Origin: Massilia sp. CFBP 13721
GTDB lineage: Bacteria > Pseudomonadota > Gammaproteobacteria > Burkholderiales > Burkholderiaceae_D
Length of the DNA: 64,000 nucleotides
Assembly (NCBI RefSeq): GCF_014842025.1
Contig: NZ_JACYUY010000009.1
Coordinates: 1-64,000 of the forward strand
Direction of reading: 5' to 3'
The notes under the pieces are model-generated. The model was not told the origin of the DNA and did no database searches. It saw only the letters and a list, made by a program, of their open reading frames with translations. Below, piece by piece: positions 9,940-19,114 of this stretch (the stretch's first letter is position 1; each line of letters begins with the position of its first letter). A program made the position numbers and the translations under genes.

Positions 9940-12060
9940 ATGAAGCACGCATATTTTATGCTCACCCTCCTGCTGGCGGCGGCATCGACAGCCGCGCCGG
10001 CGCCAATCGACCGTGCGGCCGTCGTCGCGCGCCACAACCCGCATCTGACTGCGATCGATCCGATGTCGCCGCTCAGCGTCGGCAACGGGCGCTTTGCCTT
10101 CACCGCCGACGTGACGGGCCTGCAGACCCTGCCCGACCTGTACCACGGGCAGGGTACGCCGCTTGAAACCCAGGCGCGCTGGTCGTGGCACCAGGATGCG
10201 AATCCGAAGGGCTACGCGCTGGCGGACACGCACCGCGACTACACCGCCCACGGACGCACGGTCGGCTACCCGACGAATGCCAGGACGCCGGCCGGGCAGT
10301 GGCTGCGCGAGAATCCGCACCTGCAGCCGCTGCCGCAGATCGGCTTCGCGCTGGTGGGCAAGGAGGCACGTCCCCTGAGCGCCGCCGACGTGTCCGACGT
10401 CGACCAGCGCCTCGATATGTGGAACGGCCGGCTCGAGAGCCGCCTGCGCCTGCTGGGCCAGCCGCTGAGCGTCACCAGCGCCGCCAGCCCGGACAGCGAC
10501 ACGCTGGCGCTGCGCATCCGCTCGCCGCTGCTGGCCACGCGCAAGCTGGCGGTCCGCATCGCCCTGCCGCTCGGCTACAAGATGGCGGGCCACCATGCGC
10601 CGCCGCTGGACTGGTCCAGCCCGGACGCGCACCGCAGCACGGTGCTGGCACAGGGCGCGCGCAAGCTGGTCGTCGAACACGTGCGCGACGGTGCGCGCTA
10701 TGCCATGACCGTCGCCGCCGGCGCATCGATGACCATCACCCGGCCCGGCGCCCACGTGTTCGAGATCGCCCCGGCTGCCGGCCAGTCGCTCGACCTGACC
10801 ATCACCTTCGTCCAGGACGGCGCGCCGGCGCCCCAGGACAGCACGCAGGCGTTCGCCGCCAGCGCCGCCCACTGGCGCGGGTACTGGCGCAGCGGCGCCG
10901 CCGTCGATTTCAGCGGCAGCACCGACCCGCGCGCGCACGAACTCGAGCGGCGCGTGGTGCTGTCGCAATACCTGGCGGCGCTGCAGCTGGGCGACACGCT
11001 GCCTGCGTCGGAAAGCGGACTGACGCACGCGAGCTGGTACGGCAAGCACCACACCGAAATGGTGTGGTGGCACACGGCCCACTTCGCGCTCTGGGGCCGT
11101 CCCGCCTACACCGCGCGCACGCTCGGCTGGTACCAGCGCACGCTGCCGGCCGCGCGGCGCGTGGCCGCGGAGCGCGGCTTGCACGGCGCTCGCTGGATGA
11201 AGATGACCGGTCCGGAGGGGCGCGAAAGCCCCGGCGGCAATCCGCTGATCATCTGGAACCAGCCACACCCGATCCACCTGGCCGAACTGCTGTACCGCGC
11301 TGACCCGTCGCCCGCCACGCTGGCCACCTACCGCGAACTCGTGTTCGAGACCGCGCAGGGCATGGCCTCGATGCTGCACTGGGACGACAAGGGCAAGCGC
11401 TACGTCCTCGGGCCGCCGCTGTGGATCGCGCAGGAGATCTACGACCAGGCCACCAGCATGAACCCGACCTACGAGCTCAGTTACTGGGCGCGCGGCCTCG
11501 AAATCGCGCAGCAGTGGCGCGAGCGCCTCGGCCTGGGGCGCGACCCCGGCTGGGAGCAGCGCCGCACCAGCCTGTCGGCCCTGCCCCAGAAGGATGGCAA
11601 GTACGTGGCGCTGGAATCGCACCCGGACACCTGGGACAATGCCGACAGCCGCCACGACCACCCGTCCTTCCTGATGGCCTTCGGCCAGCTGCCCGGGGAC
11701 GGCGTCGACCGCGCCGTCATGCGGCGCACGCTCGACGCCGTGCTCGCGAAATGGGACTGGGCCACCAAGATCTGGGGCTGGGACTATCCGATGATCGCCA
11801 TGACGGCGGCGCGGCTGGAGGCGCCCGGGCTGGCGGTAAATGTGCTGCTGAAATCCGACGGGCCGAACAACGGCTACACGCGCGCCGGCCACAATCCGAA
11901 CAAGAAGTTGCCGGTCTACCTGCCGGGTAACGGCGCCCTGCTGGCCGCGGTCGCGATGATGGCCGGCGGCTGGGATGGGGCGCCCGCGCGCAATGCGCCG
12001 GGTTTTCCGGCCGACGGCAGCTGGGTGGTGCGCGCGGAAGGATTCCAGAAGCTGCCGTGA
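9940..12060 (+). CDS. Secreted GH65-like (alpha/alpha)6 glycosidase family protein
   Basis: A 706-residue protein with a signal peptide (MKHAYFMLTLLLAAASTAAPA). The N-terminal part has a beta-sandwich-like motif (HNPHLTAIDPMSPLSVGNG and FAFTADVTGLQT), then an alpha-helical barrel with HHTEMVWWHTAHFALWGRP. Glu373 of this motif is the natural candidate for the general acid, as in GH65 and related clan-GH-L enzymes; this assignment is inferred. The ATG at 9940 is chosen because it begins the signal peptide; a TTG at 9907 would add 11 unlikely residues and no clear ribosome site is visible for either. It follows the receptor gene by 38 bases, so the two are probably co-transcribed. It is homologous to the protein at 12364-14661. 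Confidence 0.75.
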   Translation: MKHAYFMLTLLLAAASTAAPAPIDRAAVVARHNPHLTAIDPMSPLSVGNGRFAFTADVTGLQTLPDLYHGQGTPLETQARWSWHQDANPKGYALADTHRDYTAHGRTVGYPTNARTPAGQWLRENPHLQPLPQIGFALVGKEARPLSAADVSDVDQRLDMWNGRLESRLRLLGQPLSVTSAASPDSDTLALRIRSPLLATRKLAVRIALPLGYKMAGHHAPPLDWSSPDAHRSTVLAQGARKLVVEHVRDGARYAMTVAAGASMTITRPGAHVFEIAPAAGQSLDLTITFVQDGAPAPQDSTQAFAASAAHWRGYWRSGAAVDFSGSTDPRAHELERRVVLSQYLAALQLGDTLPASESGLTHASWYGKHHTEMVWWHTAHFALWGRPAYTARTLGWYQRTLPAARRVAAERGLHGARWMKMTGPEGRESPGGNPLIIWNQPHPIHLAELLYRADPSPATLATYRELVFETAQGMASMLHWDDKGKRYVLGPPLWIAQEIYDQATSMNPTYELSYWARGLEIAQQWRERLGLGRDPGWEQRRTSLSALPQKDGKYVALESHPDTWDNADSRHDHPSFLMAFGQLPGDGVDRAVMRRTLDAVLAKWDWATKIWGWDYPMIAMTAARLEAPGLAVNVLLKSDGPNNGYTRAGHNPNKKLPVYLPGNGALLAAVAMMAGGWDGAPARNAPGFPADGSWVVRAEGFQKLP

Positions 12061-12077
12061 GAATGCGCAGACCCGTA

Positions 12078-12178
12078 GAGTTTGTGAAAAAATCGTCAGG
12101 GCAAGGCGCATCGTCGAAGACAGTACGAGGGTACGGCGAGACGATGCAACGCCGCCATGGCGTTTTTTTCACACACTC
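12078..12178. repeat. Short palindrome-ended intergenic repeat (type 1)
   Basis: An element of about 101 bp bounded by GAGTTTGTGAAAAAATCG at 12078-12095 and its near-inverted copy CGTTTTTTTCACACACTC at 12161-12178. The interior is GC rich (GGCAAGGCGCATCGTCGAAG). The layout matches small dispersed intergenic repeats familiar from Oxalobacteraceae genomes, but copy number cannot be seen in this window. It lies just after the stop of the upstream gene and could also end transcription. Confidence 0.6.
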
Positions 12179-12344
12179 GTAGGGTGGACGGCTCGACCTC
12201 GAGCCCTGAGACCACGGATCGCTTGCGCCGTCCACGCGTTCAACCAGCGGGCGATTCGTCGCGAGGTTTCAGAAGGCGGTTGAACGCGTGGACGGCATTG
12301 AGGCAACGGGCAGGCATGTGCCCGGGTACAGCCGTCCACCCTAC
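12179..12344. repeat. Nested inverted repeat / MITE-like element (type 2)
   Basis: Outer 15-bp perfect inverted ends, GTAGGGTGGACGGCT at 12179-12193 and AGCCGTCCACCCTAC at 12330-12344, enclose an inner perfect 18-bp inverted pair, CCGTCCACGCGTTCAACC at 12228-12245 and its complement at 12278-12295. The element has no coding capacity. The GTAGGGTGGACGG end is a recurrent motif of REP/MITE-type elements in this bacterial family (remembered, not searched). It directly abuts the type 1 repeat and fills the gap between two convergent genes. Confidence 0.7.
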
Positions 12345-12363
12345 AAGTATGTGCCTCGTTCTT

Positions 12364-14661
12364 TCAAAGCGACGGCAAGATCCCTTCGCTCCTGACCTTC
12401 CACCCCTTTTTCGGAAAGCCCGGATTGGCGCCCGCCTGTCCATCCCAGCCGCCCGCCATCAAGGCGACCGCCAGCAGCAGCCCGCCATTCGACGGAAAAT
12501 AGGTCTCGGCGGCGCGCTGGTAGCCCGGGCCGTCGGTCCCGGCGTCCGCCCCTGCGCCGGCCCCGGTGGCGGTCGGCACGAAGGCGGCGGCGTGGGCGTC
12601 GAGGTGCACGCGCGGCGTCATGCCGCTGGTGCCGAACTTGTTGTTGCGGGCGTCGAAGAACAGCCAGCCGATCGCTTCGTCGGGCGCGTCCAGGCGCGTG
12701 GCGGTCATCGCCATCATCGGGTAATCCCAGCCCCAGGTCTGGCGCAGGTCCCAGTCGCGCCGCATGCGGTCGAACGTGCGGCGCATGGTCGCCTTGTCGA
12801 CGCCGCGGCCCGGCAGCCAGCCAAGCGGCATCAGGAAGGACATGTGGTCGCGGTTCCGGCAGGTTTCGTCGACCGCGTTCGACTTGCAGGCGCCGGCCGC
12901 CTTGTCCCAGAAGCCGGGTTCGGAGCGCACCGGCAGGTACAGGCCGTCCTTCTGCGGCAGCTCCGGCCACTTGGCCAGCACCGCGTCCCAGTCGGCGCGG
13001 CGGCCCTTGCCGGCGCGTTCGCGCCAGGCCTGGGCCGTCTCGATCCCCCAGCGGAAATAGGCCAGTTCGAAGGCCGGGTCGAAAGTGCTCAGCGGCGCGA
13101 AGTTTTCCTGCACCGGGATGATCGGTGCGCCGAGGCGCATCTTGCCGCTGGCCTCGTCCAGGTGCGCGAACGAGGCCAGCAAGTCCGCGCTCGCCTCGAC
13201 CAGCCCGGCATAGGCGTTCAATACCCGCTTGCCGTCCTTGTCCTTGCCTGCCCGGTACAGCAGCTCGCTCATGTAGATCGGATGCGGCTGCTGCCACATG
13301 ATGAAGGGCGAGACCTTGGACGGGCTGTCGGCGCCATCCGGGCCGATCATCTTCGGCCACCAGGCGCCAGTCAGGCCCTGCTCCGCCGCGCGTGCCTGCG
13401 CCTGCGGCAGGAAGCCTACATACCAGCCCAGGCTGCGCTCGAGCAGCTGCGGCCGGCCCCACAGCGCGAAGTGCGCCGCGTGCCAGGGGTGCATCTCCAG
13501 GTGCGACTTGCCGTTCCAGCTATTCGAGAACAGGCCCTCTTCCTGCGGCGCGAAGCTGCCGGCGGCATTCACCGCCATCAGGTATTGCGACAGGATGACG
13601 CGGCGCTCGAGTTCATGGGCGCGCGCATCGAGCGAGCCGGAAAAGTCGACCATGCCGCCGTTCGTCCAGTAATCGACCCAGTGCCGGCGTGTGGCCCGCG
13701 CCGCCAGCGCCGGACTCGGGAACGGCTGGCCTGCTCCCGGCGAGAATTGCGCCATGACGCTGAGGGTCTTGTTTTTCGTCGTGGCGCGCCAGGCATGCGC
13801 GCCCGTCTGTTCGATCGTTGCGCCGGGCGCCGCAATCGCCGCGTGATAAATCGTGCTGTCGATACGGCGCTGCAGGCGCACTTCACCGGCCTCCCGCGAC
13901 AGCGCGGTCGTCGTGTGCGCCGCGGGGTTGTTCCAGTCGGACGGATCGGGATTCAGGTTTTTCGACACGCCCGGAAAGCGCACGGCCACGCCGAGGCGTC
14001 CCTGCGCCACCAGGTTTGAACGCACCTCGGCCATGATCGTATCCTGGCCCGGCAGCACGCGGGTGACGACCGTGACCGCTTCGCCGTCGTAGACGAAGCG
14101 GCTGGTAAGCGTGCCGGTCCACAGGTCGAGCGTCTGGCGCGCGGCGCCGATGTCGGCGAAGCGCGCAGGCGTACCGTCCCGCGCGCGCAGGTCGAGCGCC
14201 ACCCGGCCGAGCGAAAAGCGGTGCGGGTTTTCGCGGATCCAGGCCACCGCCGGGTTGTGCGCCGCCTCGGCCCAGTCCTTCATGTAGCCGTAGCGGCGCT
14301 TTTGCCCGCGCACCTCGATCTCGACCTGGGTGGCGCGCACCGTATGGCCGTTCGGATTCGGGAAGCTGTGCCAGGCCCACTGCGCCTCGACCAGCAGCGG
14401 CGCGATGTTCGTATAGGGCTCGGTGAAGGTCTGCAGGCCGGTGATATCCGCCGTGAAGCCGATGTTGCCGTTGCCGAGCATGAGCGGCGCCGACGGATCG
14501 ACGCGGGTCAGGACTGGATTGTGGCGCGTCACCAGCGCCTTGCGGTCGATGCGCGGGGAAGAAGGGGACGCTGGCTGGGCAGCGCCCGGCAACACCGCAG
14601 CCGCGCCGGCGGCAGCGGCACCGAGCATCAAGCGGCGGCGGGAAAAGAGCATCGTACCCAT
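12364..14661 (-). CDS. Tat-exported GH65-like (alpha/alpha)6 glycosidase family protein
   Basis: A 765-residue homologue of the protein at 9940-12060, with the same HNPVLTRVDPSAPLMLGNG and GFTADITGLQTF signatures and the motif SHLEMHPWHAAHFALWGRP. Glu389 is the candidate catalytic acid (inferred). The N-terminus carries a twin-arginine motif (SRRRLMLG) and a hydrophobic stretch, so export by Tat is likely, whereas the paralogue has a Sec-type signal. The ATG at 14661 has AGGAAGG 9 bases upstream; a second ATG at 14652 is possible. The gene is divergent from the pectate lyase operon. Substrate is unknown; context suggests a pectic or rhamnogalacturonan oligosaccharide. Confidence 0.75.
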   Translation of the reverse strand: MGTMLFSRRRLMLGAAAAGAAAVLPGAAQPASPSSPRIDRKALVTRHNPVLTRVDPSAPLMLGNGNIGFTADITGLQTFTEPYTNIAPLLVEAQWAWHSFPNPNGHTVRATQVEIEVRGQKRRYGYMKDWAEAAHNPAVAWIRENPHRFSLGRVALDLRARDGTPARFADIGAARQTLDLWTGTLTSRFVYDGEAVTVVTRVLPGQDTIMAEVRSNLVAQGRLGVAVRFPGVSKNLNPDPSDWNNPAAHTTTALSREAGEVRLQRRIDSTIYHAAIAAPGATIEQTGAHAWRATTKNKTLSVMAQFSPGAGQPFPSPALAARATRRHWVDYWTNGGMVDFSGSLDARAHELERRVILSQYLMAVNAAGSFAPQEEGLFSNSWNGKSHLEMHPWHAAHFALWGRPQLLERSLGWYVGFLPQAQARAAEQGLTGAWWPKMIGPDGADSPSKVSPFIMWQQPHPIYMSELLYRAGKDKDGKRVLNAYAGLVEASADLLASFAHLDEASGKMRLGAPIIPVQENFAPLSTFDPAFELAYFRWGIETAQAWRERAGKGRRADWDAVLAKWPELPQKDGLYLPVRSEPGFWDKAAGACKSNAVDETCRNRDHMSFLMPLGWLPGRGVDKATMRRTFDRMRRDWDLRQTWGWDYPMMAMTATRLDAPDEAIGWLFFDARNNKFGTSGMTPRVHLDAHAAAFVPTATGAGAGADAGTDGPGYQRAAETYFPSNGGLLLAVALMAGGWDGQAGANPGFPKKGWKVRSEGILPSL

Positions 14662-14690
14662 GTCGGCAAGCCTTCCTTGGCGTAGAAATC

Positions 14691-14724
14691 GGGGGACATC
14701 GCGGGGGACATCGCGGGGGAAATC
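14691..14724. repeat. Tandem 12-bp repeat in divergent promoter region
   Basis: The unit GGGGGACATCGC occurs at 14691-14702 and 14703-14714, then a truncated, one-base-changed copy (GGGGGAAATC) at 14715-14724. It lies about 30 bases upstream of the start of the minus-strand glycosidase gene and about 190 upstream of the pectate lyase gene, so it may be a regulatory site or simple slippage. Confidence 0.55.
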
Positions 14725-14915
14725 ATCGGGATTTCGGCTGGCAATTCAACCATACGGACCAGTGCGAAGTGAAGGTTTGTCTGCCGGCGGATCCGATTTA
14801 ATCATCTGTTTGCGCGTTTGCGAATTTCACCGCTTTTGATTGAGGAAATCGCGCCGTCGTCAGTCTTAATGGGAAGGGGACAGGCTTGTCCCGACAATAA
14901 CGACACGGAGACAGC

Positions 14916-16289
14916 ATGAAACTATCCAAAGGGGCCGCCCTGGTCGGCGCCATGTTCGTCGCGCTCGCCGCACCGCTGGCGCCGGCCTGCGCCACGGTCA
15001 TCGGCACCAATACCCCGGCGCTCGACGTGAACGCGGCGCGCCTGGCCGAGCTGCCCGCGGCCCAGCGCACGGCCTGGGCGCAGTACATCGCACGCTCGTA
15101 CAAGCAGCACCAGTTCGACCGCGCCAGCCTGGCCGCCGAACTCAAGCCAGGCGAGACGGCGCCGGCCGCCCCCAAGGCCGGCAGCAGCAAGATGCCGCTC
15201 GAAAAAGACGCCGCCTGGTACGGCTCGCCAGAAGCACGCGCCATCGCCGACAACATCGTCAGCTACCAGACGCCGTCGGGCGGCTGGAGCAAGAACCAGG
15301 ACCGCACCGCGCCGCCGCGCCTGCCGGGCCAGCGCTTCAACAACGATGCCGAGACCATGGAGGTCAACACCACCAATTTCGATGCGCCGCGCGACCGCTT
15401 CTGGACCTATGTCGGCACCCTCGACAATGGCGCGACCACGACCGAGATGCGCTTCCTCGGCCGCGTGCAGGCGCAGGTGCCCGGCAAGGATGGCGACGCT
15501 TACCGCGCCAGCATCGCCAAGGGCGTCAACTACCTGTTGATGGCGCAGTACCCGAATGGCGGCTGGCCGCAGATCTACCCGCTGCAAGGCGGCTACCACG
15601 ACGGCATCACTTTCAACGACAACGCAGTGGCCGAAGCGGCGATGATCCTCGAGGACATCGCCGAAGGCCACGCCGACTTCGCCTTCCTGCCGAAAGCCGT
15701 GCGCGAACAGGCCGGCGCCGCGAGCGAGCGCGCGGTCAGGCCGATCCTGGACGCCCAGGTCGTCGTCGACGGCAAGAAGACGGTCTGGCCGCAGCAGGCC
15801 GACGCCATCACGCTCAAGCCGATCTCGGCGCGAAATTATGAGATGCGTTCGCTGGCCAGCGCCGAAAGCGCCGAGGTGCTGATGTTCCTGATGCGCCAGC
15901 CGAAGCAGACGCCGGAACTGCGCGCCGCCGTCGACGCCGGCATCGCCTGGCTCAAGGCGCACGCCATCTACGACAAGGCATTCACCAAGGTGAACGAGGA
16001 AGAAGGCCGCAAGCTGGTCGACAAGCCGGGCGCCGGCCCGATCTGGTCGCGCAACTACGATATCGTGACCGGTCAACCGATCTTCGGCGACCGCGACAAG
16101 TCGATCCACGACGACGTCAACTACATCTCCAAGGGCCGCCGCAACGGCTATTCCTGGTATAACGCGGCGCCACAAAAAGCGCTCGACGCCCATGCGCAGT
16201 GGATACAAAAGACTGGCACCACGGCCGCCGGCGCCCAGGCCGCTCCGCACGGCATCGCCGCAGTCAAGCCGCCGGAAAAACGGCAATGA
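14916..16289 (+). CDS. Pectate lyase, polysaccharide lyase family 10
   Basis: A 457-residue secreted enzyme that would cleave polygalacturonate by beta-elimination. The signal peptide is residues 1-26 (ends ACA). PL10 signatures are clear: IVSYQTPSGGWSKNQD near residue 113, NGGWPQIYPLQGGYHDGITF starting at residue 214, and the YEMRSLASAESAEVLMFLM segment near 310. Length fits the family. The ATG has GGAG 7 bases upstream. Its stop overlaps the start of the GH105-type gene (ATGA), so it heads an operon of pectin breakdown genes ending with a TonB-dependent receptor. It should produce unsaturated oligogalacturonides for the enzymes that follow. Confidence 0.93.
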   Translation: MKLSKGAALVGAMFVALAAPLAPACATVIGTNTPALDVNAARLAELPAAQRTAWAQYIARSYKQHQFDRASLAAELKPGETAPAAPKAGSSKMPLEKDAAWYGSPEARAIADNIVSYQTPSGGWSKNQDRTAPPRLPGQRFNNDAETMEVNTTNFDAPRDRFWTYVGTLDNGATTTEMRFLGRVQAQVPGKDGDAYRASIAKGVNYLLMAQYPNGGWPQIYPLQGGYHDGITFNDNAVAEAAMILEDIAEGHADFAFLPKAVREQAGAASERAVRPILDAQVVVDGKKTVWPQQADAITLKPISARNYEMRSLASAESAEVLMFLMRQPKQTPELRAAVDAGIAWLKAHAIYDKAFTKVNEEEGRKLVDKPGAGPIWSRNYDIVTGQPIFGDRDKSIHDDVNYISKGRRNGYSWYNAAPQKALDAHAQWIQKTGTTAAGAQAAPHGIAAVKPPEKRQ

Positions 16290-17716
16290 GCGTGCGCCAG
16301 ACCCGCCTTTCATTCGCGCTGGCCGGCGTGCTGGCGGCATTCTCGGCATCCGCTGCCCCGGAGAATGCCGGCCAGCCCGCGCCGGTGGCCGGCATCGAGG
16401 CTGGCTGGCTCACCCCGCCGCCGCGGCCGCAGCTGGAAAGCGCCTTCGCACCCGACCGGCTGCCCGCGCGCGCCGCGGTGCTGCCGGTGCTGGAATACGT
16501 CGCCGCCGCCCAGATCGCCGACATGAGCCGCCACCCGATCCAGCTGTCGACCGGATCGAACCTGGCCGAGATCTCGTCCAACTGGGTGGCCGCCACCTTT
16601 TACGTGGGCGCGGCGCGCCTGGCGCGCATCTCGGCCAGGCCCGACACGCTGCGCTTCCTCACCGCCACCGCCGAGCACTACAACTATGCCATGCGCGGCG
16701 CGCGCGCCGAGCGCCTGCTCCTGAATGCCGACGAACTGGCCATCGGCGACCTGTACCAGGAACTGTATGCGCGGCGCGGCCAGCAAGGTGTGCTCATGCC
16801 GCTGCGGCAGCGCCTCGACTTCATGCTGCCGCACCTGAACCGCCCGCAGGAAACGCCGGCCCTGATCTGGTGGTGGTGCGACGCCCTGTTCATGGCGCCG
16901 CCGGTGCTGGCGCGCCAGTCGCAACTGACGGGCGACCCGGCCTACCTGCGCGCAATGGACCGCGAATGGCGCCGCACCGCCGCGCGCCTGTGGGTCGAGC
17001 GCGACCGCCTGTTCCTGCGCGACGAGCGCTTCAAGGAGCGCGACCACCTGGGCGCCGGCGGCAAGCCGGTGTATTGGGCGCGCGGCAACGGCTGGGTGAT
17101 GGGCGGGCTGGCGCGCACGCTGGAAAGCATGCCGGCCGGTTTCGAGGGCCGCGCCTTCTATACAAACATCTTCACGAAGATGGCCAGCCGCGTGATCGAA
17201 CTGCAGCAGCCCGATGGCCTCTGGCGCAGCGACCTGAACGACCCGCAGAGTTTTCCGGAACCCGAGACCTCGGGCTCGGGCTTCTTTGTCTACGCGCTGG
17301 CCTGGGGCATCAACCACGGCTTGCTGGACCGCGCGACTTATCTCCCCGCCGCGACGAAAGGCTGGGCGGCGCTGAACCGCCATGTGCTGCCGAATGGCCT
17401 GGTCGGCGCGGCGCAGAAGACCGGCGACCGCCCGGTGCCGACGCGGCTTGAGGACGTCGGCCCCTACGCCACCGGCGCCTACCTGCTGGCCGGCCTCGAA
17501 GTGATGGACCTGCATGGCCCGGTGCAGGCACTGCCGCAACCGCTGCCTGCACGCGACGACGAAGCCACCATCCTGGCCACCACGCCGCAGCCGATCGCAC
17601 CGAAGACCGTCGTCGGCGACGCCGAGAAAGCCCGCCGCGAGCAGGAAATGCGCGCGACCCGGGCGCTGGCCTATGACCCGGCCACGTTGAATACGCCTGC
17701 AAGGAAAAGCGAATGA
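16286..17716 (+). CDS. GH88/GH105-family unsaturated glycuronyl hydrolase
   Basis: A 476-residue secreted protein with a signal peptide (SFALAGVLAAFSASAA). It belongs to the (alpha/alpha)6 GH88/GH105 group that removes the unsaturated uronic acid left at the non-reducing end by lyases, acting through hydration of the double bond. Family motifs include the Trp-rich LIWWWCDALFMAPPVLARQS near residue 195, KPVYWARGNGWVMGGLARTL near 265, and the SGSGFFVYALAWGINHGLL segment near 330. The start is the ATG that overlaps the pectate lyase stop as ATGA; it is preferred to an upstream in-frame codon because the signal peptide begins here. It also overlaps the next gene by 4 bases. Context favours a pectin- or rhamnogalacturonan-derived substrate. 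Confidence 0.9.
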   Translation: MSVRQTRLSFALAGVLAAFSASAAPENAGQPAPVAGIEAGWLTPPPRPQLESAFAPDRLPARAAVLPVLEYVAAAQIADMSRHPIQLSTGSNLAEISSNWVAATFYVGAARLARISARPDTLRFLTATAEHYNYAMRGARAERLLLNADELAIGDLYQELYARRGQQGVLMPLRQRLDFMLPHLNRPQETPALIWWWCDALFMAPPVLARQSQLTGDPAYLRAMDREWRRTAARLWVERDRLFLRDERFKERDHLGAGGKPVYWARGNGWVMGGLARTLESMPAGFEGRAFYTNIFTKMASRVIELQQPDGLWRSDLNDPQSFPEPETSGSGFFVYALAWGINHGLLDRATYLPAATKGWAALNRHVLPNGLVGAAQKTGDRPVPTRLEDVGPYATGAYLLAGLEVMDLHGPVQALPQPLPARDDEATILATTPQPIAPKTVVGDAEKARREQEMRATRALAYDPATLNTPARKSE

Positions 17717-19092
17717 CGCAAACCAGCCGCCGCACCGTATTGAAACGTGTATTGGGCGCGTCCGCCCTGCTCCCGCTGGCGATGTCGTCCGCGCGGTCAC
17801 AGGCGCAGCCCCCGGCTGCACCGGCCACCCATACGGGACCGGCGCCGAAAGACTGGATCGACCCCAAGACCGGCCGCCGCATCGTCCGCATCTCGGAAGA
17901 AGCCGGCTCCGGCGTGCTCTACTTCTACCGCCATGCCTGCACATCCGAAGGCGACGTCATGGTGATCAAGTCGCCCTCCGGCATTGCCGCCGTGCGCCTG
18001 AGGGACTGGAAAACGACCGTGCTGGTGCCGGGCCGGCAGAACGACCTGCTGTTCATGCTGCGCACGACGCGCGAGGCGGTGTATTCGGTGACCGAACCCG
18101 GCCCCGGCGAAGCACCGGACCGCCCGAAGACCATCTATGCCGTCCATGTCGACACCAAAAAGGTGCGCACGCTGGCGCGCATCGCGGCGGGCGGCATCAC
18201 CGCCTCGAATGCCGACGACACCCTGCTGCTGGGCCAGGTCGCGTATGGCGCCAAGCCGCTGCAGCCGAAGGATGCGGCCAGCATCGCCACTTTCGGAACC
18301 ACCGAATACGCGGCCCTCGGCCCGGACGGCAAGCCGCTCAACTTCGCCAAGGCCAAGGGCGTGCGCATGCTCGAACGCTGGGCCGCGCGCGTGCCGGCCG
18401 AGCTGTTTACCATCGCGTTGAAAACCGGCGCGCGCAAGGTGCTGTACAAGACCGAGGAATGGATCGGCCACGCGCAGTTTTCCCCAACCGACCCGAACCT
18501 GATCCGCTTCTGCATGGAAGGACCGTGGCACCGGGTCGACCGCATCAAGTTGATCCGCGCCGACGGCAGCGGCCTGCAAAGCGTCCATACCCGCACCATG
18601 AACTTCGAGATCTGGGGCCACGAATTCTTCAGCCACGACGGCAAATGGCTATGGTACGACCTGCAAACCCCGCGCGGCCAGGTGTTCTGGGTCGCGGGCC
18701 TGGAGCTGGCCACCGGCAAGCGCGTGTGGAAGCGCCTGGAAGCGAATGAATGGGGCGTCCATTTCAACATCGGGCCTGACAACACCACCTTCGCCAGCGA
18801 CGGCGGCGACGCCGACATGGTGGCGCACGCGCCCGACGGCAAGTGGATCTCGCTGCTGCAAGGCGAAACCATCGTCGACGCCGACCTCGCGTCCTACGAC
18901 GACAAGCTGGTCACCATCGAAAAATTCAAGTCGACCCGCCTGGTCGACATGGCGGCGCACGACTACCGCCTCGAGCCGAACCTGCGCTTCACGCCGGACG
19001 GCAAGTGGCTGGTGTTCGCCTCGAACATGCACGGCGCGAACCACGTGTATGCGGTCGAGGCGCACGCGCCGGCCGGCAAAGCCACACCGTAA
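17713..19092 (+). CDS. Oligogalacturonide lyase-like protein, PL22 type
   Basis: A 459-residue protein with a textbook twin-arginine signal (SRRTVLK then a hydrophobic segment ending SARSQA), so export by Tat is expected. The mature part starts with DWIDPKTGRRIVRISEEAGS and continues as a seven-bladed propeller; HFNIGPDNTTFASDGGD and WGHEFFSHDGKWLWYDLQ match the metal-binding His-containing blades of PL22 oligogalacturonate lyases. Those enzymes cut unsaturated di- and trigalacturonates to 5-keto-4-deoxyuronate. Family members are usually cytoplasmic, so a Tat-exported version is worth noting. The gene overlaps its upstream neighbour by ATGA and is followed after 22 bases by a receptor gene. 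Confidence 0.85.
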   Translation: MTQTSRRTVLKRVLGASALLPLAMSSARSQAQPPAAPATHTGPAPKDWIDPKTGRRIVRISEEAGSGVLYFYRHACTSEGDVMVIKSPSGIAAVRLRDWKTTVLVPGRQNDLLFMLRTTREAVYSVTEPGPGEAPDRPKTIYAVHVDTKKVRTLARIAAGGITASNADDTLLLGQVAYGAKPLQPKDAASIATFGTTEYAALGPDGKPLNFAKAKGVRMLERWAARVPAELFTIALKTGARKVLYKTEEWIGHAQFSPTDPNLIRFCMEGPWHRVDRIKLIRADGSGLQSVHTRTMNFEIWGHEFFSHDGKWLWYDLQTPRGQVFWVAGLELATGKRVWKRLEANEWGVHFNIGPDNTTFASDGGDADMVAHAPDGKWISLLQGETIVDADLASYDDKLVTIEKFKSTRLVDMAAHDYRLEPNLRFTPDGKWLVFASNMHGANHVYAVEAHAPAGKATP

Positions 19093-19114
19093 TCCATAAA
19101 AACAAGGAGACAGA

